Source: JACVRW01 sp036407035 (GTDB taxonomy: Bacteria; Actinomycetota; Thermoleophilia; Solirubrobacterales; Thermoleophilaceae). Taken from it: 64,000 nucleotides of DNA. The stretch lies in contig DASXAA010000093.1 in the NCBI GenBank assembly GCA_036407035.1, forward strand, positions 23,325 through 87,324, read 5' to 3'. Position numbers and translations under genes: made by a program. The notes beneath the pieces are model-generated. The model made no database searches and was not told where the DNA came from. It saw only the letters and a list, made by a program, of their open reading frames with translations. Shown piece by piece: positions 8,351 through 16,732 of the stretch (the first letter of the stretch is position 1; every line of letters starts with the position of its first letter).

Positions 8351-9498
8351 CCGCCACGCGCCAGGGGGCGGTCCTGCACGTCGCCGGTGACCCGGCGGCG
8401 GAGCGTGGGAGCCCGCGCGGCGCCCATCTCGAGATGGTGGGCGCCGTGCTCGCCGGCGACGGCATCGAGCGGGTGGCGGAGATCGCCTCCGCGCACGCCG
8501 GTGCGCCGGTGGCCGTGGTCGTCCCGCAGCTCGGGGTCCCGGAGCGCTGGGCCCCCTATCAGCGGTACGTGGCCGCCCGCCTTCGCGGCGGGCGGCCACA
8601 GCCGCCGGCCGAGCTGTCGGCCGAGGTCGCGGTCGCCTCCGGCGACCGCGCCCTCGGCGCGGTGCTGCTGCTCGGCCCGGGTGCCCCGGACGCCGGCGAA
8701 TACCTCCACATGGCCGCGATCGCCGCGCTGACGGAGGTGGCGGTGGCGGATGCGCGCGAGGAGACCGAGCGCGGCCTGCGCGGCTCGTTCCTCGAGGAGG
8801 TGCTGAGCCGGCCCGACCTCGAGGCGGCCGAGGCGGAGCGGCGCGCGTTGCGGCTCGGCTGCGACCTGACCCAGGGATACGTGGCGCTGTGCGCCGACCC
8901 GAACGGGCGCGCGCCGGGGCGGGTGCTGGCGGCGCTGGCGGCCGAGGTGCCGGGCGCGCTGTCGCAGGTCGTGGACGGCAAGGTCTACGCGCTGCTGCCG
9001 GGCGCGCCCGACCGCGCGCGCGTCGCCGCCGCGCGCCTCGGGCGCCACTCCCTGGTCGGGCTGTCGTCGCACCGCGCGGGCGCCGCGGAGGTCCGGCGCG
9101 CGCTCGAGGAGGCCGAGCTCGTGCTGGGCGTGACGGCCGCGGGCGGCGGCATGCCGGGCGAGGAGATCGGCGAGCGCACCTACCGCCTGCTGTTCCGCGT
9201 GCTGGCGAGCCATCCGCAGGAGGTGCGCAGCTTCTACGAGGACACGGTGGCGCCGCTCGTGCGCTACGACGAGCAGTACTCGACCGACCTGCTCGGCACC
9301 GTCGACGCATACCTCCGCAACAACTGCAACATGAACGCAACCGCCCAGGCGATCCACGCCCACCGCCACACGGTCGGCTACCGGCTCGAGCGCGTGAAGG
9401 AGCTGACCGCGCTGGACCCCTTCCGCTCGGAGGACCGCGAGCGCCTCGGCCTCGGCCTGAAGGCGTACCGGATCATCGCGCCGAGCCTGCCGCGCTGA
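8347..9498 (+). CDS. PucR/CdaR-type transcriptional regulator
   Basis: A 383-residue regulator with an N-terminal GAF-like sensing region, a central segment typical of CdaR/PucR proteins, and a C-terminal helix-turn-helix of the PucR type (LLGTVDAYLRNNCNMNATAQ, then AIHAHRHTVGYRLERVKELT). The GTG at 8347 overlaps the glnA stop (GTGA), so it is probably co-translated with glutamine synthetase; an upstream ATG at 8287 lies inside glnA and is less likely. The position suggests control of nitrogen or glutamine metabolism, possibly of its own operon. The ligand is unknown. Confidence 0.88.
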   Translation: MTATRQGAVLHVAGDPAAERGSPRGAHLEMVGAVLAGDGIERVAEIASAHAGAPVAVVVPQLGVPERWAPYQRYVAARLRGGRPQPPAELSAEVAVASGDRALGAVLLLGPGAPDAGEYLHMAAIAALTEVAVADAREETERGLRGSFLEEVLSRPDLEAAEAERRALRLGCDLTQGYVALCADPNGRAPGRVLAALAAEVPGALSQVVDGKVYALLPGAPDRARVAAARLGRHSLVGLSSHRAGAAEVRRALEEAELVLGVTAAGGGMPGEEIGERTYRLLFRVLASHPQEVRSFYEDTVAPLVRYDEQYSTDLLGTVDAYLRNNCNMNATAQAIHAHRHTVGYRLERVKELTALDPFRSEDRERLGLGLKAYRIIAPSLPR

Positions 9499-9530
9499 CC
9501 ACGGCACGGCCTGAATTAGAGTTGGCCGGC

Positions 9531-10496
9531 GTGAGCCTTCGCGAGCGCCTCGGGCTGGAGCATCCGGTCGTCGGTGCGGGCCTGGGGGGTGGCCTCTCGC
9601 GGGCGCGGCTGACCGTTGCGATCGCGGAGGCGGGCGGCGTCGGGCAGCTCGGCATCATGCCGCCGCCGGTGTTGCGGTCGGAGCTTGCCGCCCACCGCGA
9701 GCGCAGCGGGGGCCCGGTGGCGGTGAACCTGCTGCTGCCGTTCGCCCGCGGCGAGCACTGGGAGGTGGCGCGCGAGGCGGATGCGGTGGTGACGTTCTGG
9801 GGCAGGCCGCGGCGGGCGACGGGCGGCATCTGGGTGCACCAGTGCGGGTCGGAGCAGGAGGCACTGGCGGCCGTGGAGGCGGGCGCGGACGGCGTGGTCG
9901 TGCAGGGTGTCGAGGCGGGCGGGCATGTGCGCGGGAGCACTCCGGCACTCGAGCTGCTCGAGCGCGCGCGGGCGCGGCTCCCGGCGGGCTATCCGGTCTG
10001 GCTCGCGGGTGGCGTGGCCGAACGTGGCGACGTCGAGGCGGCGCTGGCGGCCGGCGCGGATGCGGTGGTCGTCGGGACGCGCTTTCTGCTGTCGGCGGAG
10101 AGTGATGCTCATCCGGAGTACAAGTCGCGGCTGCTCGGTGCGCGCGACACGGTGCTGACGGAGCTGTTCGGGGCCGGCTGGCCGGCGCCGCATCGTGTCG
10201 TGCGCAACGCGGCCACCGACCGTTGGTTGCGCGAGGACGAGCGAGGCCCCGGCTGGGTCCGCACCCTGCACCGGGCCAGCGCACCCGCGCTGTCGCGGAT
10301 GCCGGTGGCTTTGATCCAGCGCGCCGCCCGCACGCAGCGGCCGGGGATGCCGCTGCTCGGTCCGGCGGCCGCCACAGGCGACGACCCCGTCTCGCTGGTG
10401 GACGCCGGTCCGCTCTACGCCGGCCAATGCGTCGCCCGCATCGACGACCTCCGTCCCGCCGCCGAGCTCGTGCGCACCCTGGCGGGCACGCCCTGA
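9531..10496 (+). CDS. Nitronate monooxygenase family flavoprotein
   Basis: A 321-residue TIM-barrel flavoprotein of the nitronate monooxygenase (2-nitropropane dioxygenase) family, which oxidises alkyl nitronates using FMN and oxygen. It shows the N-terminal GLGGGLSRARLTVAIAEAGG glycine-rich segment, VVQGVEAGGHVRG with the catalytic His of the EAGGH motif, and the phosphate-binding LAGGV and GADAVVVGTRF blocks. The GTG start follows a TAGAGT hexamer by few bases, so the message may be nearly leaderless. The true substrate of most actinobacterial members is unknown, and some resemble enoyl reductases of the same fold. It is transcribed with the nitrogen module direction but has its own likely promoter. 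Confidence 0.85.
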   Translation: MSLRERLGLEHPVVGAGLGGGLSRARLTVAIAEAGGVGQLGIMPPPVLRSELAAHRERSGGPVAVNLLLPFARGEHWEVAREADAVVTFWGRPRRATGGIWVHQCGSEQEALAAVEAGADGVVVQGVEAGGHVRGSTPALELLERARARLPAGYPVWLAGGVAERGDVEAALAAGADAVVVGTRFLLSAESDAHPEYKSRLLGARDTVLTELFGAGWPAPHRVVRNAATDRWLREDERGPGWVRTLHRASAPALSRMPVALIQRAARTQRPGMPLLGPAAATGDDPVSLVDAGPLYAGQCVARIDDLRPAAELVRTLAGTP

Positions 10497-10681
10497 TCGA
10501 CCGGCTGCGCGGAGCCTGTCCACCCGCCCGCCCGGCGTCAGCGTCCGCTCGGGCTGGGGGACCGGGCGCGCGGACGACGAGCGACACGGCCGGCGCGCTG
10601 AACCGCAGCGCCGCCCCGTGCGAATAGTGCGTGTCGGACGCGCTGCGATGCGCGTGTCACGCAACCAGATCGGAGACAACC

Positions 10682-10858
10682 ATGCGGAAGATCCTCGGCA
10701 CGCTCGGAGCGACGCTGGCGGTCGTCGCGGTCATAGCGCTCCCGGTGGCGAGCGCGTCGGCGCAGCCGAAGCCGGCCTCGGCGACGTCCGCGGACCACGG
10801 GTCCAGCCTTCCGAGCTACGGCAAGAGCCGCTTCGCCCTGGCCGACGAGCGCACCTGA
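10682..10858 (+). CDS. Small secreted peptide
   Basis: A 58-residue product with a clear signal peptide (MRKILGTLGATLAVVAVIAL then a cleavage-like ASASAQ) and a short polar mature part ending SLPSYGKSRFALADERT. A weak purine stretch (GGAG) lies just upstream of the ATG. No family is recognised. It stands alone between the nitronate monooxygenase and the M20 peptidase. The signal peptide argues for a real gene, but the mature region is only about 30 residues. Confidence 0.45.
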   Translation: MRKILGTLGATLAVVAVIALPVASASAQPKPASATSADHGSSLPSYGKSRFALADERT

Positions 10859-10985
10859 TCGAGTCGGCCCGCGCCCGATCCCCCATCCGGCGGATCGTGG
10901 TCGACGCGGGAGCGAGGCTGCCGGACCGGCCGCGAGAGCAGCTATAACTCCACCCGGACCTTCGGGGGAAGGAGAAGCTGTCCGG

Positions 10986-12323
10986 ATGGGTCGGTCGGGC
11001 GAAGTGCGCAGGCTGATGCCGGAGTTGCGCCGGGATCTCGAGGAGCTGGTCCGAATTCCGTCGGTCTCGGCGCCGGGCGAGCTCGGCGAGCCGCTGCTGG
11101 CGGCCTTCGAGATGACGTCGCGACTGTTCGCGGACGCCGGCGTCGAGGTCGGGCGGCTCGACCTGCCGGACACGGCGCCCGTGGTCGTCGGCGAGATCCC
11201 CGCGCCGCCGGGCGCGCCGACCGTGCTGCTCTACAGCCACTACGACGTCGTCGCGGCCGGCGACGAGTCCCTGTGGGACTCGCCGCCGTTCGAGCCGACC
11301 GAGCGCGACGGCGCGCTGTTCGGCCGCGGCGCGGCGGACACGAAGTCGAACATCCTCATGCACGTCGGCGCGCTGCGCGCCTGGGAGGGCCGCCCGCCGG
11401 TGGGCGTCAGGCTCTGCATCGAGGGCTACGAGGAGATCGGCAGCGGAGCGCTGCTCGGCTACCCGTCCACCGACCCGGAGCACTTCCGGGCCGACACGCT
11501 CGTGATCGGCGACATGGGCAGCATGAGCCCCGGCGTCCCGACGCTGACGACCGCGCTGCGCGGCATGGGGAACGTGATCGTCGAGGTGCGCACGCTCGAG
11601 TCGGGCAAGCACAGCGGCCAGTACGGCGGTGCCGCCCCCGACGCGCTCATCGCCGTGATGCACGCGCTTGCCTCGCTCCACGACGAGCACGGTGACGTGG
11701 CGGTGCCGGGGCTGCGCCGCAACGAGTGGGACGGGCCCACCCAGTCGGAGGAGCAGTTCCGCGAGCTCGGCACCGTGCTCGATGGCGTGCCGCTGCTCGG
11801 CACGGGCGGCCTGGCGTCGCGGATCTGGTCGGGCCCGGCGATCACCGTGATCGGCATCGACGTCCCGTCTGTGGACGGCGCCGTCAACGCCGTCTCGCCC
11901 CACGCGCGCGCGCTCCTGAACGTGCGCGTGCACCCCGAGCAGGACGCGGCCGAGGCGCAGGCCGCCGTGATCGAGCACCTCCGCGCCGCGCGGCCGTTCG
12001 GCATCGACCTGGAGGTCAGCGCCGGTCCGACCGGCAACGGCTTCGCCGCCGCCACCGACGGCCCGGCCTACCGGGCGGCCCGCGAGGCGTGGGCGGCGGC
12101 GTACGACGCCGACGTCCTGCTCGCGGGCAGCGGCGGCTCGATCCCGATCGTGAGCGCGCTGGCCGGGGCGCTGCCCGAGGCCGAGGCGTTGCTCGTCGGC
12201 ACCACCGACGGCTACGCCAACATCCACGGGCCGAACGAGCGCCTGCTGCTCGACGAGTTCGAGCGCGCGACGATCGCCGAGGCGGACTTCTTCGGTCGCT
12301 ACGCCGAGGCGTTCGCGGCGTGA
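10986..12323 (+). CDS. M20-family metallopeptidase (AbgA/AbgB or dipeptidase type)
   Basis: A zinc-dependent amidohydrolase or dipeptidase of 445 residues. M20 metal-site blocks are visible: SHYDVV (His and following Asp), GRGAADTKS (bridging Asp), EGYEEIGS (general base Glu and ligand Glu) and a C-terminal HGPNE (ligand His). The insert between them is the dimerisation domain. A purine-rich AAGGAG lies 11 nt upstream of the ATG; the ATG ten codons later is an alternative start. The stop overlaps the start of an AbgT transporter, the same partnership as AbgAB-AbgT, which takes up p-aminobenzoyl-glutamate and cleaves off glutamate. Substrate inferred from that context. Confidence 0.87.
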   Translation: MGRSGEVRRLMPELRRDLEELVRIPSVSAPGELGEPLLAAFEMTSRLFADAGVEVGRLDLPDTAPVVVGEIPAPPGAPTVLLYSHYDVVAAGDESLWDSPPFEPTERDGALFGRGAADTKSNILMHVGALRAWEGRPPVGVRLCIEGYEEIGSGALLGYPSTDPEHFRADTLVIGDMGSMSPGVPTLTTALRGMGNVIVEVRTLESGKHSGQYGGAAPDALIAVMHALASLHDEHGDVAVPGLRRNEWDGPTQSEEQFRELGTVLDGVPLLGTGGLASRIWSGPAITVIGIDVPSVDGAVNAVSPHARALLNVRVHPEQDAAEAQAAVIEHLRAARPFGIDLEVSAGPTGNGFAAATDGPAYRAAREAWAAAYDADVLLAGSGGSIPIVSALAGALPEAEALLVGTTDGYANIHGPNERLLLDEFERATIAEADFFGRYAEAFAA

Positions 12324-13966
12324 CCGGCGAGGCGTTCTCCGAGACGGCTCCCGCGGGCGGCGGGCTCACCGAGCGCGCGCTTGCCTGGGTCGAGAAGGCC
12401 GGCAACCGCGTCCCCGACCCCGCCGTCCTGTTCATCGGCCTGATCGTGTTCGTGATCGCGATCTCGCAGGTGCTCGACTGGGCGAACGTCGGCGCCACGA
12501 GCCGTGTGGCCGTGAACCCGGCCGTGGCTGCCGACTACGCAAAGGACTCCTACGACCCGACGGCCCAGCAGGTCGACGGCGAGGACTACGTGATCAAGAG
12601 CGAGCGGGTGGAGGCCAAGGGCCTGCTGACCGGGGACGGTATCCGCTTCATGTTCACCTCGTTCGTGCCGAACTTCCTCGGCTTCGCGGCGGTGGGCGTG
12701 ATCCTCGTGGCGATGATCGGCGTGGGGGTCGCCGAGTACTCGGGGCTTGTCGGCGCGCTCATACGCAAGCTCGTCGCGATCTCGTCACCGAGCTCGCTGA
12801 CGTACATCATCGTGTTCATCGGGATCATCTCGAGCGTCGCCGCGGACGCCGGCTACCTGGTGCTGATACCGCTCGCGGCGGCGGCGTTCATAAGCGTCGG
12901 CCGACATCCGCTCGCCGGCATCGCAGCCGGGTTCGGCGCGGTCAGCGCCGCGTTCTCGGTCAACATCCTCCTGACGCCCGCCGACGGGGTGGTGACCGAC
13001 ATCGGGAACGAGGCCGCTCAGCTCGTCGATCCGTCGGTGAACCTCGACCTCGTGGCCAACCTCTGGTTCGGGATCGTCTCGACGCTGTTCCTCACGGTCG
13101 TGATCGCCCTCATCACCACGCGGATCGTCGAGCCGCGGCTCGGGGAATGGGACCGCAGCGAGGCCGATCACGAGGAGCTCGAGCGCGAGGAGGGCCCGCC
13201 GGTCGACGCCGTCGCCGAGGGCAAGGGACTGCGCTGGGCCGGGATCGCGCTGCTCGCGGTGATCGTGGTCGTCGCGCTGCTGACGCTGCCGCCCGGCGCG
13301 CCGCTCCGCAACCCGGAGACGGGGGACGTGGTCGGCGACTCGCCGCTGATGAGCAGCCTGATCGTGATCATCTCCGCGTGCTTCCTCGCCGCCGGGCTCG
13401 CCTACGGGCGCGCCGCGGGGACGATCGCGAACAGCAAGGACGCCCTCGGCATGATCACGAAGGCGTGGGCGAGCCTGGCGAGCCTGCTGTTCCTCTTCCT
13501 GCTGATCGCGCAGTTCATCGCCTACTTCGACTTCAGCAACATCGCGCAGGTCGTCGCGATCTCGCTCGGCGACATCCTCGAGCACCTCGACCTCGCGAAC
13601 ATCCTCCTGCTGCTGGGGATCATCCTGCTGACCCTGCTCGTGGACATCATCATGCCGGCGAAGATCGCCAAGTGGGCGATCCTCGCCCCGATCTTCGTCC
13701 CGCTGATGCTGCGCCTCGGCGTGGAGCCGCAGACGGTGCTCGCCGCCTACCGGCTCGGGGACTCGCCCATAAACGTGCTGACCCCGCTGATGCCGTACTT
13801 CCCGCTCATGGTCGTGTTCGCCGCGCGCTATCAGAAGGACGCGGGCATCGGGACGGTGATCGCGTTGATGGTGCCCTACGCGCTCGTCGTGCTGGCCGCC
13901 TGGGTCATCCTGTTCGTGGCCTGGTACCTGATCGGGGTCCCGCTCGGCCCGGGATGGCCGGTGTGA
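12320..13966 (+). CDS. AbgT-family transporter
   Basis: A 548-residue membrane transporter of the AbgT family, which carries p-aminobenzoyl-glutamate, or in some members exports sulfonamides. About twelve hydrophobic segments are visible, with the family blocks NRVPDPAVLFIG near the N terminus, SAAFSVNILLTPADGV and the distal GDSPINVLTPLMPYFPL, which resembles the second pore hairpin. GTG 12320 overlaps the M20 peptidase stop by 4 nt. With the peptidase and the glutaminase downstream this forms a likely uptake-and-cleavage route for acyl-glutamate compounds. An acidic loop (residues about 275-295) sits between the two halves. Confidence 0.93.
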   Translation: MTGEAFSETAPAGGGLTERALAWVEKAGNRVPDPAVLFIGLIVFVIAISQVLDWANVGATSRVAVNPAVAADYAKDSYDPTAQQVDGEDYVIKSERVEAKGLLTGDGIRFMFTSFVPNFLGFAAVGVILVAMIGVGVAEYSGLVGALIRKLVAISSPSSLTYIIVFIGIISSVAADAGYLVLIPLAAAAFISVGRHPLAGIAAGFGAVSAAFSVNILLTPADGVVTDIGNEAAQLVDPSVNLDLVANLWFGIVSTLFLTVVIALITTRIVEPRLGEWDRSEADHEELEREEGPPVDAVAEGKGLRWAGIALLAVIVVVALLTLPPGAPLRNPETGDVVGDSPLMSSLIVIISACFLAAGLAYGRAAGTIANSKDALGMITKAWASLASLLFLFLLIAQFIAYFDFSNIAQVVAISLGDILEHLDLANILLLLGIILLTLLVDIIMPAKIAKWAILAPIFVPLMLRLGVEPQTVLAAYRLGDSPINVLTPLMPYFPLMVVFAARYQKDAGIGTVIALMVPYALVVLAAWVILFVAWYLIGVPLGPGWPV

Positions 13967-13981
13967 GCCGGCGCCGGCCGC

Positions 13982-14971
13982 GTGTCCAGCCCTGACCCAC
14001 CCGGCGCGCACGTCTCGACCGGGCGCCTGCCCGACCCCGACGTGGTGCAGGCGCTCGTCGCCGAGGCGCACGAGCGGTTCCGCCACGACAAGCAGGGCGA
14101 GGTCTCCGGCGTGTATCCGGCGCTCGCGCGGGTCGCGCCCGACGCCTTCGGCATCTGCCTCGTCGGCACCAGCGGTCGCGAGTACGCCGCGGGCGACGCG
14201 GGCCATGCGTTCGCGATCATGAGCGTCTCGAAGCCGTTCGCGTTCGCGCTCGTGTGCGACGCGGCCGGCGCCGACGCAGCCCGCGAGCGGCTCGGCGTCA
14301 ACGCGACGGGCCTGCCGTTCAACTCGCTCGCGGCGGTCGAGCGCAGCCCCGACGGCCGGACCAACCCGATGGTCAACGCGGGGGCGATCGCGACGAGCGC
14401 GATGGCGCCGGGCGCGTCGCTCGAGGAGCGCTGGGGCCGGCTGCGGGACGAGCTCTCGCGGTTCGCGGGCCGGCGTCTCGAGCTCGACCCGGAGATCCAC
14501 GCCTCGGTGAGGGCGACGAACCACCGCAACCACGCGATCGCGCGGCTGCTCGCCGACCGCGGGCAGCTGGCGGGTGACCCCGCGGAGGCGGTCGAGCTAT
14601 ACACCCGCCAGTGCTCGCTCGAGGTCAGCGCGCGCGACCTCGCCGTGATGGGCGCGACGCTCGCCGACGGCGGCGTGAACCCGGTGACCGGCGAGCGCGT
14701 CGTGGCCCGCTCGGTCTGCCACTACGCGCTCGCGGTCATGGTCACCTCCGGCCTGTACGAGACTTCGGGCGACTGGCTCTACGACGTCGGCCTGCCCGCC
14801 AAGAGCGGCATCGGGGGCGGGATCGTGACGGTCTCACCCGGCAAGGGCGGGATGGGCACCTTCGGCCCGCGCCTGGACGCGGCGGGCAACAGCGTCAAGG
14901 GAACGCTCGCCGCCCGCTTCCTGTCGGAACGCCTCGGGATGGACCTGCTCGCGTCAGCCCCCGAGAGCTGA
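13982..14971 (+). CDS. glsA: Glutaminase
   Basis: Hydrolyses glutamine to glutamate and ammonia; a serine-dependent beta-lactamase-fold enzyme. The 329-residue length fits. Diagnostic parts are the nucleophile motif SVSKPF (SxxK), the NPMVNAGAIA substrate block, TNHRNHAIA, the YTRQCSLEVSARDLA segment and the C-terminal glycine-rich PAKSGIGGGIVTV. The GTG start lies 15 nt after the AbgT stop, so all three genes are probably one transcript. It would release ammonia near an active glutamine synthetase gene, so differential control between the two modules is expected. Confidence 0.95.
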   Translation: MSSPDPPGAHVSTGRLPDPDVVQALVAEAHERFRHDKQGEVSGVYPALARVAPDAFGICLVGTSGREYAAGDAGHAFAIMSVSKPFAFALVCDAAGADAARERLGVNATGLPFNSLAAVERSPDGRTNPMVNAGAIATSAMAPGASLEERWGRLRDELSRFAGRRLELDPEIHASVRATNHRNHAIARLLADRGQLAGDPAEAVELYTRQCSLEVSARDLAVMGATLADGGVNPVTGERVVARSVCHYALAVMVTSGLYETSGDWLYDVGLPAKSGIGGGIVTVSPGKGGMGTFGPRLDAAGNSVKGTLAARFLSERLGMDLLASAPES

Positions 14972-15091
14972 CCGTGCGAAGCCCCGCAACCTAGGCAGGC
15001 GACGCGCACAAGCTGGGCAGTGCTGCCGATGCGCAACCGCTCGCGCGGGGTCAGGCTCGCCGTGTAGGTCGAGTCGATGAAGGAGAGTCCA

Positions 15092-15430
15092 ATGAATCGA
15101 TACGTCAAGCTCATCAGCGGCGGTCTCATGGCCGCCGTTCTCAGCACGGCGGCCCCGGCGGTCGCGGCCGAGCCCAGCGCCCGCGCGGCCGTCAACGCTC
15201 AGGTCTCGATGGCCGCCAGCGGCATGGAGCAATTGAGCGGCGGCGGCTACACCGTCGAGCGCACGACGCAGCGCTGCACGGCGATCCGCCGTGGTCTGTC
15301 GTGCAACTTCGCGCTCTTCCTGCGCGGCACCCGCCCCGAGCTCAAGGGCACGCTCTGCGTCGGGAACACGCAGGTCGTGCGCCGTGACGGGCAGCTGATG
15401 CTCCGCAACTCGGGCACCTTCTGCCAGTAG
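15092..15430 (+). CDS. Small secreted cysteine-containing protein
   Basis: A 112-residue exported protein. MNRYVKLISGGLMAAVLSTA and an AAPAVAAE cleavage region form a signal peptide; the mature part holds four Cys (QRC, LSC, TLC, TFC), consistent with two disulfides. I place the start at ATG 15092 because AAGGAG lies 6-8 nt upstream; the ATG at 15077 would put that ribosome site inside the gene. No family recognised. It ends just before a strong hairpin that separates it from a convergent gene. Confidence 0.75.
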   Translation: MNRYVKLISGGLMAAVLSTAAPAVAAEPSARAAVNAQVSMAASGMEQLSGGGYTVERTTQRCTAIRRGLSCNFALFLRGTRPELKGTLCVGNTQVVRRDGQLMLRNSGTFCQ

Positions 15431-15440
15431 CGCAGTCGAG

Positions 15441-15466
15441 GTCGGCGGTGCGGGTGCACCGCCGAC
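15441..15466. terminator. Bidirectional hairpin between convergent genes
   Basis: A 10-bp perfect stem (GTCGGCGGTG/CACCGCCGAC) with a 6-nt loop lies between the small secreted protein (+) and the VOC protein (-). There is no T-tract, but the position suggests a shared terminator. Confidence 0.65.
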
Positions 15467-15488
15467 CCGCCCGACTCGTGATCGGATC

Positions 15489-15869
15489 TCAGACGGCCGC
15501 CTCTCGCAGCTGCAGCCGGTTGCCGTCGGGGTCCTCGAATATCGCGATGGCGCCCCAGGGGAACTCGAGCACGTCCGTCTCGAACCTCACGCCGCGCGAC
15601 TTCAGCTCCTCATACGCCTTGCGGCAGTCGTCGGTGCCGATGGTGTAGGCCGCGGGGGTGCGGCCCGCCACCGGCTCGGGCTGCGCCGGCGTCCCCGGCC
15701 AGAGGATCAGCTCGAAGTCCTGACCGTTCACGCCGACGCTCAGGAACCGCGCGCCGTCGGCCGTCGGCATGTCGACCCGCTTCTCGAAGCCGACGACGTT
15801 CGTGTAGTAGTCGAGCGCCTTGTCCTGGTCGCTGACGAAGAGGCCCGTGTAGACGATCTTGTCCAGCAT
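15489..15869 (-). CDS. VOC (glyoxalase/bleomycin-resistance fold) protein
   Basis: A 126-residue vicinal-oxygen-chelate protein with the two beta-alpha-beta-beta-beta units of the fold: LDKIVYTGLFVSDQDKALDY at the start and IAIFEDPDGNRLQL at the end. It resembles YycE/GloA-like proteins of unknown substrate. GGAGGA sits 6 nt before the second of two close ATGs, so I start there (MLDKIVY) rather than at the earlier MAMLDK or the upstream MTTNSGG. It is convergent with the small secreted protein and divergent from the aldo/keto reductase. Confidence 0.85.
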   Translation of the reverse strand: MLDKIVYTGLFVSDQDKALDYYTNVVGFEKRVDMPTADGARFLSVGVNGQDFELILWPGTPAQPEPVAGRTPAAYTIGTDDCRKAYEELKSRGVRFETDVLEFPWGAIAIFEDPDGNRLQLREAAV

Positions 15870-15949
15870 TGCCATTCCTCCGGAGTTCGTGGTCACTGGC
15901 GGTATGACAAGGCGCGGCGGGGGAATGTGACAGGACTAGCCTTGGGGGC

Positions 15950-16711
15950 GTGACCACCTTCAGCCTCGCCGGCGTCGAGGTGCCCCGCGTCGGCCTCGGC
16001 ACCAACCGCCTGACCACCGCGCCCGGCCATGTGCGCTTCGTCCGCGAGGCCGTGGCGGCGGGTGTCCGCCACATCGACACCGCCCACCTCTACAGCGGCG
16101 GTGACAGCGAGCGCGCCATCGGCGAGGCCCTCGAGGGCGCCGCCGAGGACGTGCTCATCGCAACCAAGGGCGGCTACAACGCGGGCGAGGGGCGCCCGGA
16201 CGTGCTGAGCGAGCAGATCGAGCAGAGCCTGCGCTCGCTCCGCACCGACGCGATCGGCCTCTACTACCTGCACCGCGTGGACCCGCAGACGCCGCTCGAG
16301 GACAGCCTCGGCGCGATCAAGTCCTACGTCGAGCGCGGCGCGATCCGCCACGTCGGGGTCTCGGAGGTGAGCGTGGAGGAGATCGAGCGCGCCCGCGGGG
16401 TCGTACCGATCGCCGCGGTGCAGAACCGCTACAGCATCGCTGAGCGCGCACACGACGAGGTGGTCGACCATTGCGAGCGCGAGCGGATCGCATTCGTGCC
16501 GTACTTCCCGCTGCGCGGCGACGGCGGGCCGGACGTGGCGGTGGCGGCGGAGCGCCTCGGCGCGTCGGAGAGCGCCGTCAAGCTCGCCTGGCTGCTGCGG
16601 CGGTCGCCGGTCGTGCTGCCGATCCCGGGCACGCTCTCGATCGAGCACCTGCGCGAGAACCTCGCGGCGCTCGAGCTCGATCTCGGCGTGGCGGACGGCC
16701 TGCCGGCCTGA
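15950..16711 (+). CDS. Aldo/keto reductase
   Basis: NADPH-dependent oxidoreductase with a TIM barrel, 253 residues, which is shorter than the usual 280-330. The catalytic tetrad is visible: Asp in HIDTA, Tyr in AHLYSGG, Lys in ATKGG and His in YYLHRVD. The C-terminal cofactor region PIPGTLSIEHLRENLAA is present. GTG 15950 is the only sensible start; a TAGCCT hexamer about 9 nt upstream suggests a nearly leaderless promoter. The substrate is not predictable. Confidence 0.9.
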   Translation: MTTFSLAGVEVPRVGLGTNRLTTAPGHVRFVREAVAAGVRHIDTAHLYSGGDSERAIGEALEGAAEDVLIATKGGYNAGEGRPDVLSEQIEQSLRSLRTDAIGLYYLHRVDPQTPLEDSLGAIKSYVERGAIRHVGVSEVSVEEIERARGVVPIAAVQNRYSIAERAHDEVVDHCERERIAFVPYFPLRGDGGPDVAVAAERLGASESAVKLAWLLRRSPVVLPIPGTLSIEHLRENLAALELDLGVADGLPA

Positions 16712-16732
16712 GCAAGCCGGTCCGGCCGCCGA

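Noticed and set aside
6848..9340. Very long open frame on the minus strand opposite glnK, glnA and the PucR gene
   Set aside because: Arg/Pro-rich antisense translation of high-GC genes; the plus strand carries clear GS and PII motifs.
10497..10681. Possible tRNA or small RNA after the nitronate monooxygenase
   Set aside because: No cloverleaf or TTC arm found; only scattered GC-rich inverted repeats.
14972..15091. Possible riboswitch between glutaminase and the small secreted protein
   Set aside because: Some GC-rich pairing is possible, but I could not match a known class; it would need a covariance-model search.
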